From a bacterium (GTDB lineage Bacteria; Krumholzibacteriota; Krumholzibacteriia; LZORAL124-64-63): DNA of 36,969 nucleotides. Where the stretch lies: positions 1-36,969 of the forward strand of contig PIVY01000028.1 in the NCBI GenBank assembly GCA_003353795.1, read 5' to 3'. Within the stretch, counting starts at the first letter, position 1. Each line of letters begins with the position of its first letter. The translations under genes and the position numbers were made by a program. Positions 1 to 7,554 of the stretch are shown here, in pieces. The notes below the pieces were generated by a model. It was not told where the DNA came from, made no database searches, and saw nothing but the letters and a program-made list of their open reading frames with translations.

Positions 1-329
1 GCGATGGTCACGGCCAGGCCCGACCCGAAGGTTTTGCGCTCGACGAGTTCGTCGGGGAAGTGCGTGGTCAACAACTCGTCGCCGGACAGGCCGGTGCGGT
101 GCTTGAGCTGCGCCCAGCCCACCGGGATCAGGATCAGGCCGAGGATGAAGAGCCCCGGCAGCATGAGGAAGGTGACCAGCCCTGCGTAGCTGTTGCCCGT
201 CACGCCCGCCGCATCGAGCAGCAGCATGAAGATCAAGAGCAGGAAGGACGCGGTGGTCAGTGCCACCCCGAGGGCGCCTGTCTTGGTGGTCGACAGGCCC
301 CTCAGGAAGGATCGGAAGCGCCGGATCAT
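1..329 (-). CDS. NapC/NirT-type cytochrome membrane anchor (N-terminal part, gene cut by window edge)
   Basis: Only the first 109 residues are visible; the 3' part lies before base 1. The start at 329 has a strong AGGAGG-type ribosome binding site just upstream. The visible part has a basic N-terminus (MIRRFRSFLRGL), one hydrophobic helix at about residues 18-39, a short loop (GNSYAG), a second helix at about 47-70 (LMLPGLFILGLILIPVG), then a charged segment. This two-helix start is typical of inner-membrane NapC/NirT-like multiheme cytochromes of the Geobacter/Anaeromyxobacter type, which pass electrons from quinol to periplasmic cytochromes. No CxxCH is visible yet, so heme content is inferred. 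It begins 19 bases after the HAO-like gene stop and is surely in the same operon, which fits a quinol-to-HAO electron route. Confidence 0.7.
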   Translation of the reverse strand, partial: MIRRFRSFLRGLSTTKTGALGVALTTASFLLLIFMLLLDAAGVTGNSYAGLVTFLMLPGLFILGLILIPVGWAQLKHRTGLSGDELLTTHFPDELVERKTFGSGLAVTI

Positions 330-348
330 GGTCGCTCCTCCTGGTTTG

Positions 349-1680
349 TTACTGGCCCAGCGGACCGTCGTAATAGTCCGCGAACATCTCGGCCATCTTG
401 CCCGAATTGATGTCGGCCTTGATGTCCGCCGTGGGCCGGCTCAACCAGTTGTGGAACGGGTCAGCCATGATCTCGTCGATGGCCTTGTCCAGATCCGGGT
501 CGTGGAATTTGCGCAGCTCGGGGATGTACTTGAAGTAGAAGTGCTGGGCCACCTCGTACATGCCGTGCCACCAGGTGTAGTCGGGGCCCATCATGGCGGC
601 GCCGTGGCGCGCGCGACGACCCTCGTGGTGCCAGATCTCCCAGTAGATCCACTCGTACTTGTTGGAGAAGTTGGCCGTGCCGTCGCCCAGCTTCTTCTCC
701 TTGGCGATCTTGTGCAGCGCGCCGGCCGGCTTGGCGAACTTCTCGTTGTACATGTTGACCACGCCGTCGAACTGCGCGTAGTGGCCGTCGATGAACGTCT
801 GACTGTGGCAGGCGCGGCAGACGTCCTGCATGTTCGCGCGTTTCACTTCCCAGTTGTCCTTGGTCTTGGACACGGGCGGCCGCAGGGTCCAGCTGATGCG
901 CTCGCCGACCTCGTGGGTCACCGGCTGGGTGCTGGTGGCGGACATGTGGCAGGTGGCGCAGGTGGGGGCCTCGTAGTAGTCGATGCCTACGACCCAGCGG
1001 TCACTGTCCAGGTTCATCTTGTCGATGTTCGTGTAGTAGGCGTTGCCGTGCTTGCTCTCCTCGTAGACTTCCTTCTGCGGATGGTCCGGGCCGAGGTGGC
1101 ACTTGGAGCAGGCCTCGGGCTTGCGGGCCTGGGCCACGTCGAAGGCGTGCCGCGTGTGGCAAGCCGTGCAGGAGCCTTTGCTGCCGTCAGGATTCAACCG
1201 ACCGATGCCGCTGTTGGGCCAGCTCAGGCGAGACAGCTTGTTGGGGCTGTCGGGGTCGATGATGACCTTGGAGCCGTGGCAGCTCTCGCAGCCGGCGATG
1301 GCGACCGGGTGGCCACCGGCGGCGTGGGCGAGGTAGGCGTCGTTGGAGTCGAGGATCTCACCTGCGTGAGCGTGGTAGCTGGCCTGCACTTGCTCGGATT
1401 CCTTCTCGTGACAGCCGCCGCAGTCCTTGGGCGTCACCAGGGTGGCGATGAGCGCGCCCTCGTGGGTGAAAGCGTCGGGCTCGCCCTTGCTGGCGCCGTG
1501 GCACTCGATGCAGGTCACGCCAGCGGAGCCGTGCTTGCTGGTGAACCACTGCTGGTAGAGCCCGGGGGACTTCTCCTTGTGGCAGGTCATGCACTTGCCG
1601 GCGGGGCTGTCGCTGTCGACGGCGATTGCGGGGGCGACCAGGATGAGCACCAGGCCGGCCAGGAGGATCGCACGCTTCAT
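349..1680 (-). CDS. hao: octaheme c-type cytochrome, hydroxylamine oxidoreductase (HAO) family
   Basis: The protein is 443 aa with a Sec signal peptide (MKRAILLAGLVLILVAPAIA, about 1-20). I chose the ATG at 1680 rather than an upstream one because the signal peptide starts there and a GGGAG site precedes it. It has exactly eight CxxCH heme motifs, starting at residues C30, C57, C87, C131, C171, C191, C241 and C288, then a heme-free C-terminal helical region with RHGAAMMGPDY and WWHGMYEVAQ, which is HAO-family-like. HAO-family enzymes oxidise hydroxylamine or hydrazine; short forms paired with a NapC-type quinol dehydrogenase, as in Campylobacterota, work reductively on nitrite. The next gene is such a partner. 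I could not confirm whether the catalytic crosslinking tyrosine (Tyr467 in Nitrosomonas numbering) is present, so the direction of the reaction is open. Confidence 0.88.
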   Translation of the reverse strand: MKRAILLAGLVLILVAPAIAVDSDSPAGKCMTCHKEKSPGLYQQWFTSKHGSAGVTCIECHGASKGEPDAFTHEGALIATLVTPKDCGGCHEKESEQVQASYHAHAGEILDSNDAYLAHAAGGHPVAIAGCESCHGSKVIIDPDSPNKLSRLSWPNSGIGRLNPDGSKGSCTACHTRHAFDVAQARKPEACSKCHLGPDHPQKEVYEESKHGNAYYTNIDKMNLDSDRWVVGIDYYEAPTCATCHMSATSTQPVTHEVGERISWTLRPPVSKTKDNWEVKRANMQDVCRACHSQTFIDGHYAQFDGVVNMYNEKFAKPAGALHKIAKEKKLGDGTANFSNKYEWIYWEIWHHEGRRARHGAAMMGPDYTWWHGMYEVAQHFYFKYIPELRKFHDPDLDKAIDEIMADPFHNWLSRPTADIKADINSGKMAEMFADYYDGPLGQ

Positions 1681-1727
1681 GATTCCAGTCTCCCTGTCGG
1701 GGGGGCCTTGAGTGTAGGTTGCGAACC

Positions 1728-1789
1728 ATTTAACGGCTTCGTGAGCGCGATGCACAAGGTTGAAACAGGCAAGTCTTGATATTGATCAA
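1728..1789 (-). promoter_or_regulatory. FNR/CRP-family box and class-I-type promoter of the HAO operon
   Basis: Bases 1776-1789 read TTGATATTGATCAA, a perfect match to the FNR consensus TTGAT-N4-ATCAA, with the box centre at 1782.5. On the minus strand a -10-like TTAAAT lies at 1728-1733 (4/6 match), which puts the box at about -61.5, the classical class-I activator position. The -35 is weak (TTGTGC at 18-bp spacing), as expected for an activated promoter. An FNR, DNR or NNR-type protein is the inferred activator; none is encoded in this window. Confidence 0.65.
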
Positions 1790-1920
1790 GGCTCTACTGA
1801 GCTTTTTTAACTGGTTGGCGGATTATCACTTGTGGATTCCAGTATCGCGTGGGAAATCGTACGAGATTACGAAATCGGGAATGTTGGCGAGGTCGCCGAC
1901 TACCGGTGGGAGTACGGCCG

Positions 1921-1949
1921 GTGAAACGCCCGTTTCGATATGCTATGAT
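1921..1949 (+). promoter_or_regulatory. promoter of the 1022-aa secreted protein gene
   Basis: An extended -10, TGCTATGAT, lies at 1941-1949 (hexamer TATGAT at 1944-1949), with GTGAAA at 1921-1926 giving 17-bp spacing. The start codon is about 30 bases downstream, preceded by a G-run ribosome binding site at 1968-1972. The same TG[CG]TATGAT sequence recurs before two other FlgD-tail genes. Confidence 0.5.
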
Positions 1950-1978
1950 GGCCGGGAATTCAACGATGGGGGAATTCC

Positions 1979-4900
1979 ATGAATCGCACGACTCTCGTCT
2001 CATTCCTGCTGGTCATCGTCTGCCTGGCCGGCCACGCGCTCGCCGATGGTCCTCGGCTCCATATGACCGACGGCGACCAGGGCACCCAGCACGGCCGGGC
2101 AATCGCCTCGGGCAAGGCGCTGGGCGACACCATCTACCTCATCGGAAATCCGTACAATCCCGACCAGGTCTCCGACGGCGGCGTCGGCCCGCAGTTCAAC
2201 GGTACCTTCGAGGACCAGTTCGGCAATCCGGGCTGGTTCGGCTGGATCAGCCGGGATAACACCTACGACCCGAGCGCCTACTGGCACGTGAGCGACTTCA
2301 ACGTCGTCTCTGGGAACTGGTCCATGTGGTGCGGCGCGTACTTCGATGGTGATCCTGGCTACGGCAATGGCTGGAATCAGAGCCTCGTCTTCTCGCACCA
2401 GGTCGCGGACGCCGCCGTGCCCAGCCTCGTGGAACTCGCGGCCACCATTCAGAACGACACCGAACCGGCCTACGACTACACCTACGTCGAGTACAACCTC
2501 GGTGGAATCTGGATGCCCTGGAATCCCGAAGGATTTGACGGTATCCAGACAGTGTTTTTTAGTGAGGCCGTCACCTACCAGCCCGGCGACTACGTCGGCT
2601 CCGGCGGCGACGAGATCCAGCTTCGCATCCGCTTCTATTCCGACGGCGCCTGGTCCGACGAGGATGGTCTGTGGGACACCAACGGCGCCTGCCAGATCGA
2701 CGACATCATCGTGCAACTGGGCGGCGTCGTGGTCGACGCCGAGGACTTCGAGGACGGACCCGACGGCACCTACGCCTGGAACCAGATCCTCGATCCCGGC
2801 GTGGGGGACTACGCCGCGCTCTACACCAATCTCCAGGATGTCGATCCCTGCCGGTCGAACCTTTCGGCCCAGGTGGCCTTCATCGACGACGGCGTCGTGG
2901 TGCCGGGCACCGGCGGTTCGACCTGCACCACCTGGTGCTACGGTCCCGGTGGCTTCATCGTCAACAACACCGGCGGCCTCATGGGGCCGGAATTCTACAT
3001 CAACAACCACATCCTCAGCCCCGCGGTCGAGTGGCCGGCCGGCGCCGACGGCTGCTACATCGAGTTCGACGTATTCCGCCACGAGGAGTTGGGCTCTTCC
3101 AGCGTGTGGCCCGGCATGTTCTACCAGTGGCACGTGCGCGCCATCGACACCGGAGATCCCGCCGACATCGAGAACGCGAGCTGGCGCAATCGGTCCTTCG
3201 TCCAGTACGGCGGGCCCAATTACCTCAGCCAACATGAGGTCGTGACCGACCTTCTGGGGCCCGGCCGCACCCACGTGCAGATCGACCTGCGGGTCATCGA
3301 GTACGGCTACGTCTGGGGCTGGATCGGGACCGACGGCACGCCTGCTCCGTACTACGACAATATCAAGATCGTGGCCTACCCCTTCGAGGGGCCGGGAATC
3401 GCCGGTCGATCCATCGATTGGTTCAACGACGGCTTCCCCGCCGCCGGCGATCTCGATCTCGTCGACCTCGCCAACAATTCGGTGCGCCTGGACGCGGCTC
3501 AGAACGTGGCCCAGCAGGACGACCTGGTGAACTACCCGGGCGACACGTGCTGGTTCGACGTCTCCGCCGTCCGCACCGGATCGGTGCTCGCCGACATGCC
3601 GACCATGCACGTGCGGATGAGGGCCAATCCCCTGTTCGACGGTGTCCGTACCTTGCCGCCGAACTTCGCGCAGCAAGGCGACGTCGTCGAGGGCTGGGTG
3701 TACGGCGACTCGACATTCAACGTCAACGGCGGACTGGTGGGGGAGCGCTACAATTTCGATCTGCCCGACGAGGGCTTCTTCTTCCCCGGCGACGAACTCC
3801 GCTACTACATCCGCGCCGAGGACTCCCTCGGCGGCATCACACTCCTGCCGGGCGACACTACCGGGTTCTCGAGCGGCCACTACGATCTCCACTATCCCGA
3901 CGACTTCATCGTCCGCGCGCTGCCGACGCTGTTCACGGCCACCCCGGGCGACCAACCGAAGATCCTCTTCTGGCAGGACGCCATCGACCGCGGCGGCCAG
4001 AACGAATGGTTCTACGCGCTCGCACAGACCGGTTTCCGCCTGGGCGAGCAGTACGACATGTATGCCACCAATGGCCCCAGCAGCGGGGTCGGCAACGGCC
4101 TCGGTGGACGCGCCACCGGCGCCCTCCTGTCGGGCTACGACGTGCTGCTCTATACGTCCAGCTACCTGGGGACGAACCTCCTGGCCAACGGTGATTTCGA
4201 GAATGATCCATCCAGGGACATCCAGGTGGTGAGCAACTGGTTCGGGCAAGGGGACAAGTCTGCCTTCATGACCGGTGACGATCTGGTGACGGGTCTGCTG
4301 GACGCAGGTGCCGAGGGCGCCGCGTTCGTGAACAGCTATTTCGACGTGCAGTACATTGACATGAGCGTACGGTCGCTCATCGGCAACCAGTCGGCGCCGG
4401 GCGTGGCGCTGGTTCCCGGCAACGGGGTGATCGCGCGCGTGGATCGCTGGGTCGCTTATGGTGGTTGCCCGCACATCAACAACTTCGACGCTCTGGAGAC
4501 GGGCGCGTCGACCATCCGACTGGCCGAATTCACCGATGCGGGAGGCAACACCGGCGTTTACCCGTACGCCGCCGGGTCTTACCACGTCAATACCGCGGAG
4601 AACGCCCGTGTCGTGTTGATGCCCTACGACTTCATGTACCTCTACAACGCCCCTGGCTACATGCCGCCGGCGGGCTACGACGGAGTTGCCGCGCGGGCGA
4701 TCATCCTCGAGGACATCCTCGAGGGATTCGGCGTTCAGGGCGGAATCGTTGGTGTGGAGGAAACACCCGAGGCACGCCTCGCGGTCACGAGTTTTCCGAA
4801 CCCATTCAACCCGTCCACTACCATCCGCCTCAATCTGCCACGCTCGGCGGACGTGAGCCTCAGGATCTACGACCTGCGCGGCGCCCTGGTGCGCACCCTC

Positions 4901-5047
4901 GTCCAGGGAGTCATGGAAGCCGGCGTGCACGACGTCGTCTGGGACGGCCGCACCGACAACGGCGCGCAGACCGCCTCTGGCGTCTACTTCGCCGAGACTC
5001 GAACCCCCGGGGAGACCACGGTCACCAAGCTCGCCCTGGTGAAGTAG
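1979..5047 (+). CDS. large secreted protein with C-terminal FlgD-Ig / T9SS-like sorting domain, function unknown
   Basis: The protein is 1022 aa and starts with a signal peptide (MNRTTLVSFLLVIVCLAGHALA). The body is rich in aromatic and Gly/Asp residues and looks all-beta: an early segment with WFGWISRDNTYDPSAYW and WSMWCGAYFDG, later segments resembling carbohydrate-binding or jelly-roll folds, and a Rossmann-like stretch (PKILFWQDAIDRGGQNEW, then SGYDVLLYTSSYLG). From about residue 941 it has the tail NPFNPSTTIRL, YDLRGALVRTL, WDGRTDNGAQTASGVYF and a terminal LALVK. This tail is found on secreted proteins of the FCB group and is often annotated FlgD-like or T9SS type A sorting domain. I do not recognise an enzymatic motif. 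The start has a G-run ribosome binding site. It is probably monocistronic, since the structured element at 5061-5231 follows the stop. Confidence 0.8.
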   Translation: MNRTTLVSFLLVIVCLAGHALADGPRLHMTDGDQGTQHGRAIASGKALGDTIYLIGNPYNPDQVSDGGVGPQFNGTFEDQFGNPGWFGWISRDNTYDPSAYWHVSDFNVVSGNWSMWCGAYFDGDPGYGNGWNQSLVFSHQVADAAVPSLVELAATIQNDTEPAYDYTYVEYNLGGIWMPWNPEGFDGIQTVFFSEAVTYQPGDYVGSGGDEIQLRIRFYSDGAWSDEDGLWDTNGACQIDDIIVQLGGVVVDAEDFEDGPDGTYAWNQILDPGVGDYAALYTNLQDVDPCRSNLSAQVAFIDDGVVVPGTGGSTCTTWCYGPGGFIVNNTGGLMGPEFYINNHILSPAVEWPAGADGCYIEFDVFRHEELGSSSVWPGMFYQWHVRAIDTGDPADIENASWRNRSFVQYGGPNYLSQHEVVTDLLGPGRTHVQIDLRVIEYGYVWGWIGTDGTPAPYYDNIKIVAYPFEGPGIAGRSIDWFNDGFPAAGDLDLVDLANNSVRLDAAQNVAQQDDLVNYPGDTCWFDVSAVRTGSVLADMPTMHVRMRANPLFDGVRTLPPNFAQQGDVVEGWVYGDSTFNVNGGLVGERYNFDLPDEGFFFPGDELRYYIRAEDSLGGITLLPGDTTGFSSGHYDLHYPDDFIVRALPTLFTATPGDQPKILFWQDAIDRGGQNEWFYALAQTGFRLGEQYDMYATNGPSSGVGNGLGGRATGALLSGYDVLLYTSSYLGTNLLANGDFENDPSRDIQVVSNWFGQGDKSAFMTGDDLVTGLLDAGAEGAAFVNSYFDVQYIDMSVRSLIGNQSAPGVALVPGNGVIARVDRWVAYGGCPHINNFDALETGASTIRLAEFTDAGGNTGVYPYAAGSYHVNTAENARVVLMPYDFMYLYNAPGYMPPAGYDGVAARAIILEDILEGFGVQGGIVGVEETPEARLAVTSFPNPFNPSTTIRLNLPRSADVSLRIYDLRGALVRTLVQGVMEAGVHDVVWDGRTDNGAQTASGVYFAETRTPGETTVTKLALVK

Positions 5048-5060
5048 GGCCGTACGACCT

Positions 5061-5231
5061 GGAGCCATGGCGCTCGGGTTTCTGGCAAGGGGCGGTTCGG
5101 AGATCGGGTTCGTTCCCGGGATTCATGCGAAGCATAGCAATGGCCCCGCCCGATGGGCGGGGCCGCAGCGATCCCGGGAACGAACCCGATCTCCGAACCG
5201 CCCCTTGCCGGAACCTGGGCGTCATGGTTCC
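5061..5231 (+). repeat. long structured palindromic element, copy R1
   Basis: Perfect 39-bp inverted arms lie at 5084-5122 and 5171-5209. They extend as imperfect arms (5061-5083 with 5210-5231) in which nearly all mismatches become G-U pairs in a plus-strand RNA. The 48-base head contains a small hairpin ATGC-GAA-GCAT (within 5124-5134) and a 10-bp GC-rich hairpin (5142-5151 with 5155-5164, loop GAT). The head matches copy R2 (12623-12742, opposite strand) almost base for base. The element starts 13 bases after the stop of the secreted protein gene and ends 8 bases before the symporter start. No T-run follows, so it is not a normal intrinsic terminator. Confidence 0.85.
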
Positions 5232-5239
5232 ATCGACGG

Positions 5240-7012
5240 ATGGAACTGCTGCACCCTCTCGACTGGTTGATCATCGCTGCCTACCTCGTCGGCACCGTGG
5301 TGCTCGGGTTGGCGTTTTCTCGCCGGGCGAGCCGGGACGACGAGTCATATTTTCTGGCCGGGCGAAGCTTGCCCTGGTGGATCCTCGGCACCAGCATGGT
5401 GGCCACCACCTTCGCCGCCGACACGCCTCTGGCGGTCACCGGCTTCGTGCGCGACCACGGCATCTGGTACAACTGGTTCGGCTGGCACTACGTCTTGGCG
5501 CAGACCCTGGCCGTGTTCCTGTTCAGCCGATTCTGGCGGCGCGCCAATGTGATTACCGACAACGAGCTCATCGAACTGCGCTATGCCGGCAAGCCGGCCG
5601 CGGCGCTCCGTGGTTTCAAGGCCTGCTACTTCGCCGTGATCTACAACTTCATCGTGCTCGGCTGGGTCCTCAAGGGCATGGCCACGGTGGCCGAGACGGT
5701 GCTGGGCATCGATCCGACGTGGGCGGTTGTCGGCGGTGCGGCCTTCGCCCTGACCTACGCGCTCATGGCTGGTTTCTGGGGCGTGGTCATCACCGATGTG
5801 TTGCAGTTCTGCCTGGCCATGGCCGGCTCCATCGCCCTGGCGGTCATTGCCGTGGGGCGCATCGGCGGCATCGGCGAGCTCAAGGCGCGCCTGACCGAAT
5901 CACCCCTGGTCAACGCCGACACCACCGCGCTCATCCCCGGCGGCGGTTTCGGTCTCGAGAGCAACTTCGTCAAGTTCCTTATCTTCATCACCATCATGTG
6001 GTGGGCCTCGCACTCGGCCGACGGCGGCGGCTATCTCATCCAGCGCATGTCCGCGGCCAAGAACGAGCGTCATGCGCGGGCGGCCACTCTCTGGTACGTG
6101 ATCGCCGTCAACGCCGTGCGCTACTGGCCGTGGATCCTCGCCGCGCTGGCGTCGCTGGTCTTCTTCCCGACCCTCGCCGAGGGTCAGAACCAGGAAGCCG
6201 CGTACCCCATGCTCATGAAAGAGGTGCTGGGGCCGGGGCTGCTCGGGGTGATGCTGGTGAGCTTCTTCGCCGCCTTCATGTCCACCATCGACACGCACCT
6301 CAACTGGGGCGCCAGCTACCTGGTCAACGACGTCTACCGGCGATTCGTCCGCCCCGAGGCGAGCCAGCGTGAGACCGTGATCGCAGCCAAGCTGTGCGTG
6401 GCGATGATGATGGTACTTGCGGCGCTGGTCGCCTTCTTCATGACGTCCATCAGCAAGGCCTGGCTCTTCGTCTGGGCCATGGGGGCGGGCATCGGACCGG
6501 TGCTGATCCTGCGCTGGTTCTGGTGGCGCATCAACGCCTGGAGTGAGATCTCGGCGCTGGCTTCGAGCGTGATCATGGCGGTGGCATTCGAGGTGACGGC
6601 GGCCATCCAGAAGGGGGCCGACTACGCGCTCTTCAGTACTCCCGTCGAGGTGGGCGGCCTGGTGCTGCAGACCCACCACAAGGCCCTGATCCTGGTGCCG
6701 GTGACCATCGTCGTCTGGCTCACGGTGACCTTCCTGACCGCACCGGAACCACTTGAACGGCTCGAATCGTTCTATCGTCGGGTGCGACCCGGCGGCGCTT
6801 GGGGAGCGGTGGCCCGCGTTTGCCCGGACGTGGCGTGCGACGGCTTCAGCGCCCGGATCCTGCTCACCTGGCTCGCCGGCGTGACCATGGTCTACGGCAT
6901 CCTGTTCGGGAGTGGAAAGCTGCTACTGGGCGAGCCGGTGCAGGGCATGCTGCTGCTGGGGCTGGCAGCCTTGGGGGCGGTTCCGGTGGTGCGGGAACTC
7001 CGGCGCGGTTGA
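5240..7012 (+). CDS. sodium:solute symporter family (SSS) transporter
   Basis: The protein is 590 aa with about 13-14 membrane helices. Family marks include the N-terminal DESYFLAGRSLPWW segment after the first helix, and FFAAFMSTIDTHLNWGASYLVNDVY late in the core, which covers the conserved Ser/Thr/Asp region of the sodium site and the substrate-facing helix. SSS proteins import sugars, amino acids, nucleosides, carboxylates or vitamins with Na+; the substrate cannot be told here. The ATG at 5240 is chosen because the first helix begins right after it; longer in-frame starts would lie inside the palindromic element. The ribosome binding site is weak (GACGG). It converges with the zinc-ribbon gene, leaving only 19 bases between stops. 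Confidence 0.85.
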   Translation: MELLHPLDWLIIAAYLVGTVVLGLAFSRRASRDDESYFLAGRSLPWWILGTSMVATTFAADTPLAVTGFVRDHGIWYNWFGWHYVLAQTLAVFLFSRFWRRANVITDNELIELRYAGKPAAALRGFKACYFAVIYNFIVLGWVLKGMATVAETVLGIDPTWAVVGGAAFALTYALMAGFWGVVITDVLQFCLAMAGSIALAVIAVGRIGGIGELKARLTESPLVNADTTALIPGGGFGLESNFVKFLIFITIMWWASHSADGGGYLIQRMSAAKNERHARAATLWYVIAVNAVRYWPWILAALASLVFFPTLAEGQNQEAAYPMLMKEVLGPGLLGVMLVSFFAAFMSTIDTHLNWGASYLVNDVYRRFVRPEASQRETVIAAKLCVAMMMVLAALVAFFMTSISKAWLFVWAMGAGIGPVLILRWFWWRINAWSEISALASSVIMAVAFEVTAAIQKGADYALFSTPVEVGGLVLQTHHKALILVPVTIVVWLTVTFLTAPEPLERLESFYRRVRPGGAWGAVARVCPDVACDGFSARILLTWLAGVTMVYGILFGSGKLLLGEPVQGMLLLGLAALGAVPVVRELRRG

Positions 7013-7031
7013 ACCTACGAGCGGCCGACCC

Positions 7032-7427
7032 CTACGAACCGAAGAAATTGATCCGGTCGTAATCCTCGACATCCTCGCCGTAGGTCGCGGTCACGTCGCC
7101 CTTGTCCACGAACGTGGCGTGGGTGCCGAAGGAGCGGCTGAAGAGCATGCGCCGGGGCTTCTTGTCCGGAGAGTCGAGGTAGATCTCGGCGAAGTCCCGG
7201 TTCAAGCCCGAGGTGAGGTCGGCCGCGCAGACGGGGCAAGAGAACTTCACCTTGGTGCCGGCCTTGACCACTTCGGCCACGTGATCGTCGATGACGAACT
7301 GGAAGTTGCCGAGCTGCGGGCTCAGCAGGATCAGTCCCTTGCGTTGCCGATGCGATGCCACGAGCACGATCTTCACGCTGGGATTGAGGTTCGAGTGGCA
7401 GTGGGGGCAAAGGTAGAGGTTCTTCAT
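7032..7427 (-). CDS. small zinc-ribbon protein, function unknown
   Basis: The protein is 131 aa, starting MKNLYLCPHCHSNLNP. Two cysteine pairs, CPHC near the N-terminus and CPVC in the middle (after KVKFS), suggest a zinc-ribbon or rubredoxin-like knuckle. The middle (LILLSPQLGNFQFVID) is predicted beta. The C-terminus contains FSRSFGTHATFVDKGDVTATYGEDVEDYDRI split by short loops. The start at 7427 has a GGAGGA site just upstream; longer in-frame starts lack this. No signal peptide, so it is likely cytoplasmic. It stands alone between convergent symporter and histidine-kinase genes. I know no assigned function for this arrangement. Confidence 0.65.
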   Translation of the reverse strand: MKNLYLCPHCHSNLNPSVKIVLVASHRQRKGLILLSPQLGNFQFVIDDHVAEVVKAGTKVKFSCPVCAADLTSGLNRDFAEIYLDSPDKKPRRMLFSRSFGTHATFVDKGDVTATYGEDVEDYDRINFFGS

Positions 7428-7554
7428 GACGCGTCCTCCGGCGGGGTATGAGATGTCGGCCGGCAGGACGTGAGCGGTCACCGGCAACATCCATGGACAC
7501 CAATGAATCTACAATAACAGAAGGATCGCGTCAGCCACAAACAACGTCGCCGCG

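Larger units (their letters stand above)
1681..1978. other. divergent intergenic region between HAO operon and secreted protein gene
   Basis: This 298-base spacer holds the FNR box and HAO promoter on one side and the promoter of the plus-strand gene on the other. Next to the FNR box, 1788-1808 can form a short stem (GCTC/GAGC extended by a G-U and two A-U pairs) followed by six T on the plus strand. It resembles a weak intrinsic terminator, but no plus-strand gene ends there, so it may only insulate the two units. Confidence 0.4.

Noticed and set aside
193-1779. 528-codon open frame on the plus strand opposite the HAO-like gene
   Set aside because: Its product is low-complexity V/G/A-rich with no family motifs, and it is antisense to a clear eight-heme cytochrome. 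It is a by-product of high GC.
1788-1808. Short hairpin with six T, terminator-like on the plus strand
   Set aside because: The stem has only four strong pairs and no plus-strand gene ends before it; left as a note in the intergenic entry.
2000-5068. 1022-codon open frame on the minus strand opposite the secreted protein gene
   Set aside because: It is as long as the real gene, but the product is V/D/H/E-rich with no signal peptide or domain, while the plus strand has a signal peptide and FlgD tail.
5084-5209. R1 as an ordinary rho-independent terminator or IS/MITE
   Set aside because: No T-run, arms far longer than a terminator, no target-site duplication or transposase; and copy-specific arms do not fit the constant terminal repeats of a MITE.
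4465-6372. 635-codon plus-strand frame running across R1 into the symporter
   Set aside because: Arg-rich shadow product; it crosses the end of one real gene, the palindrome and the start of another.
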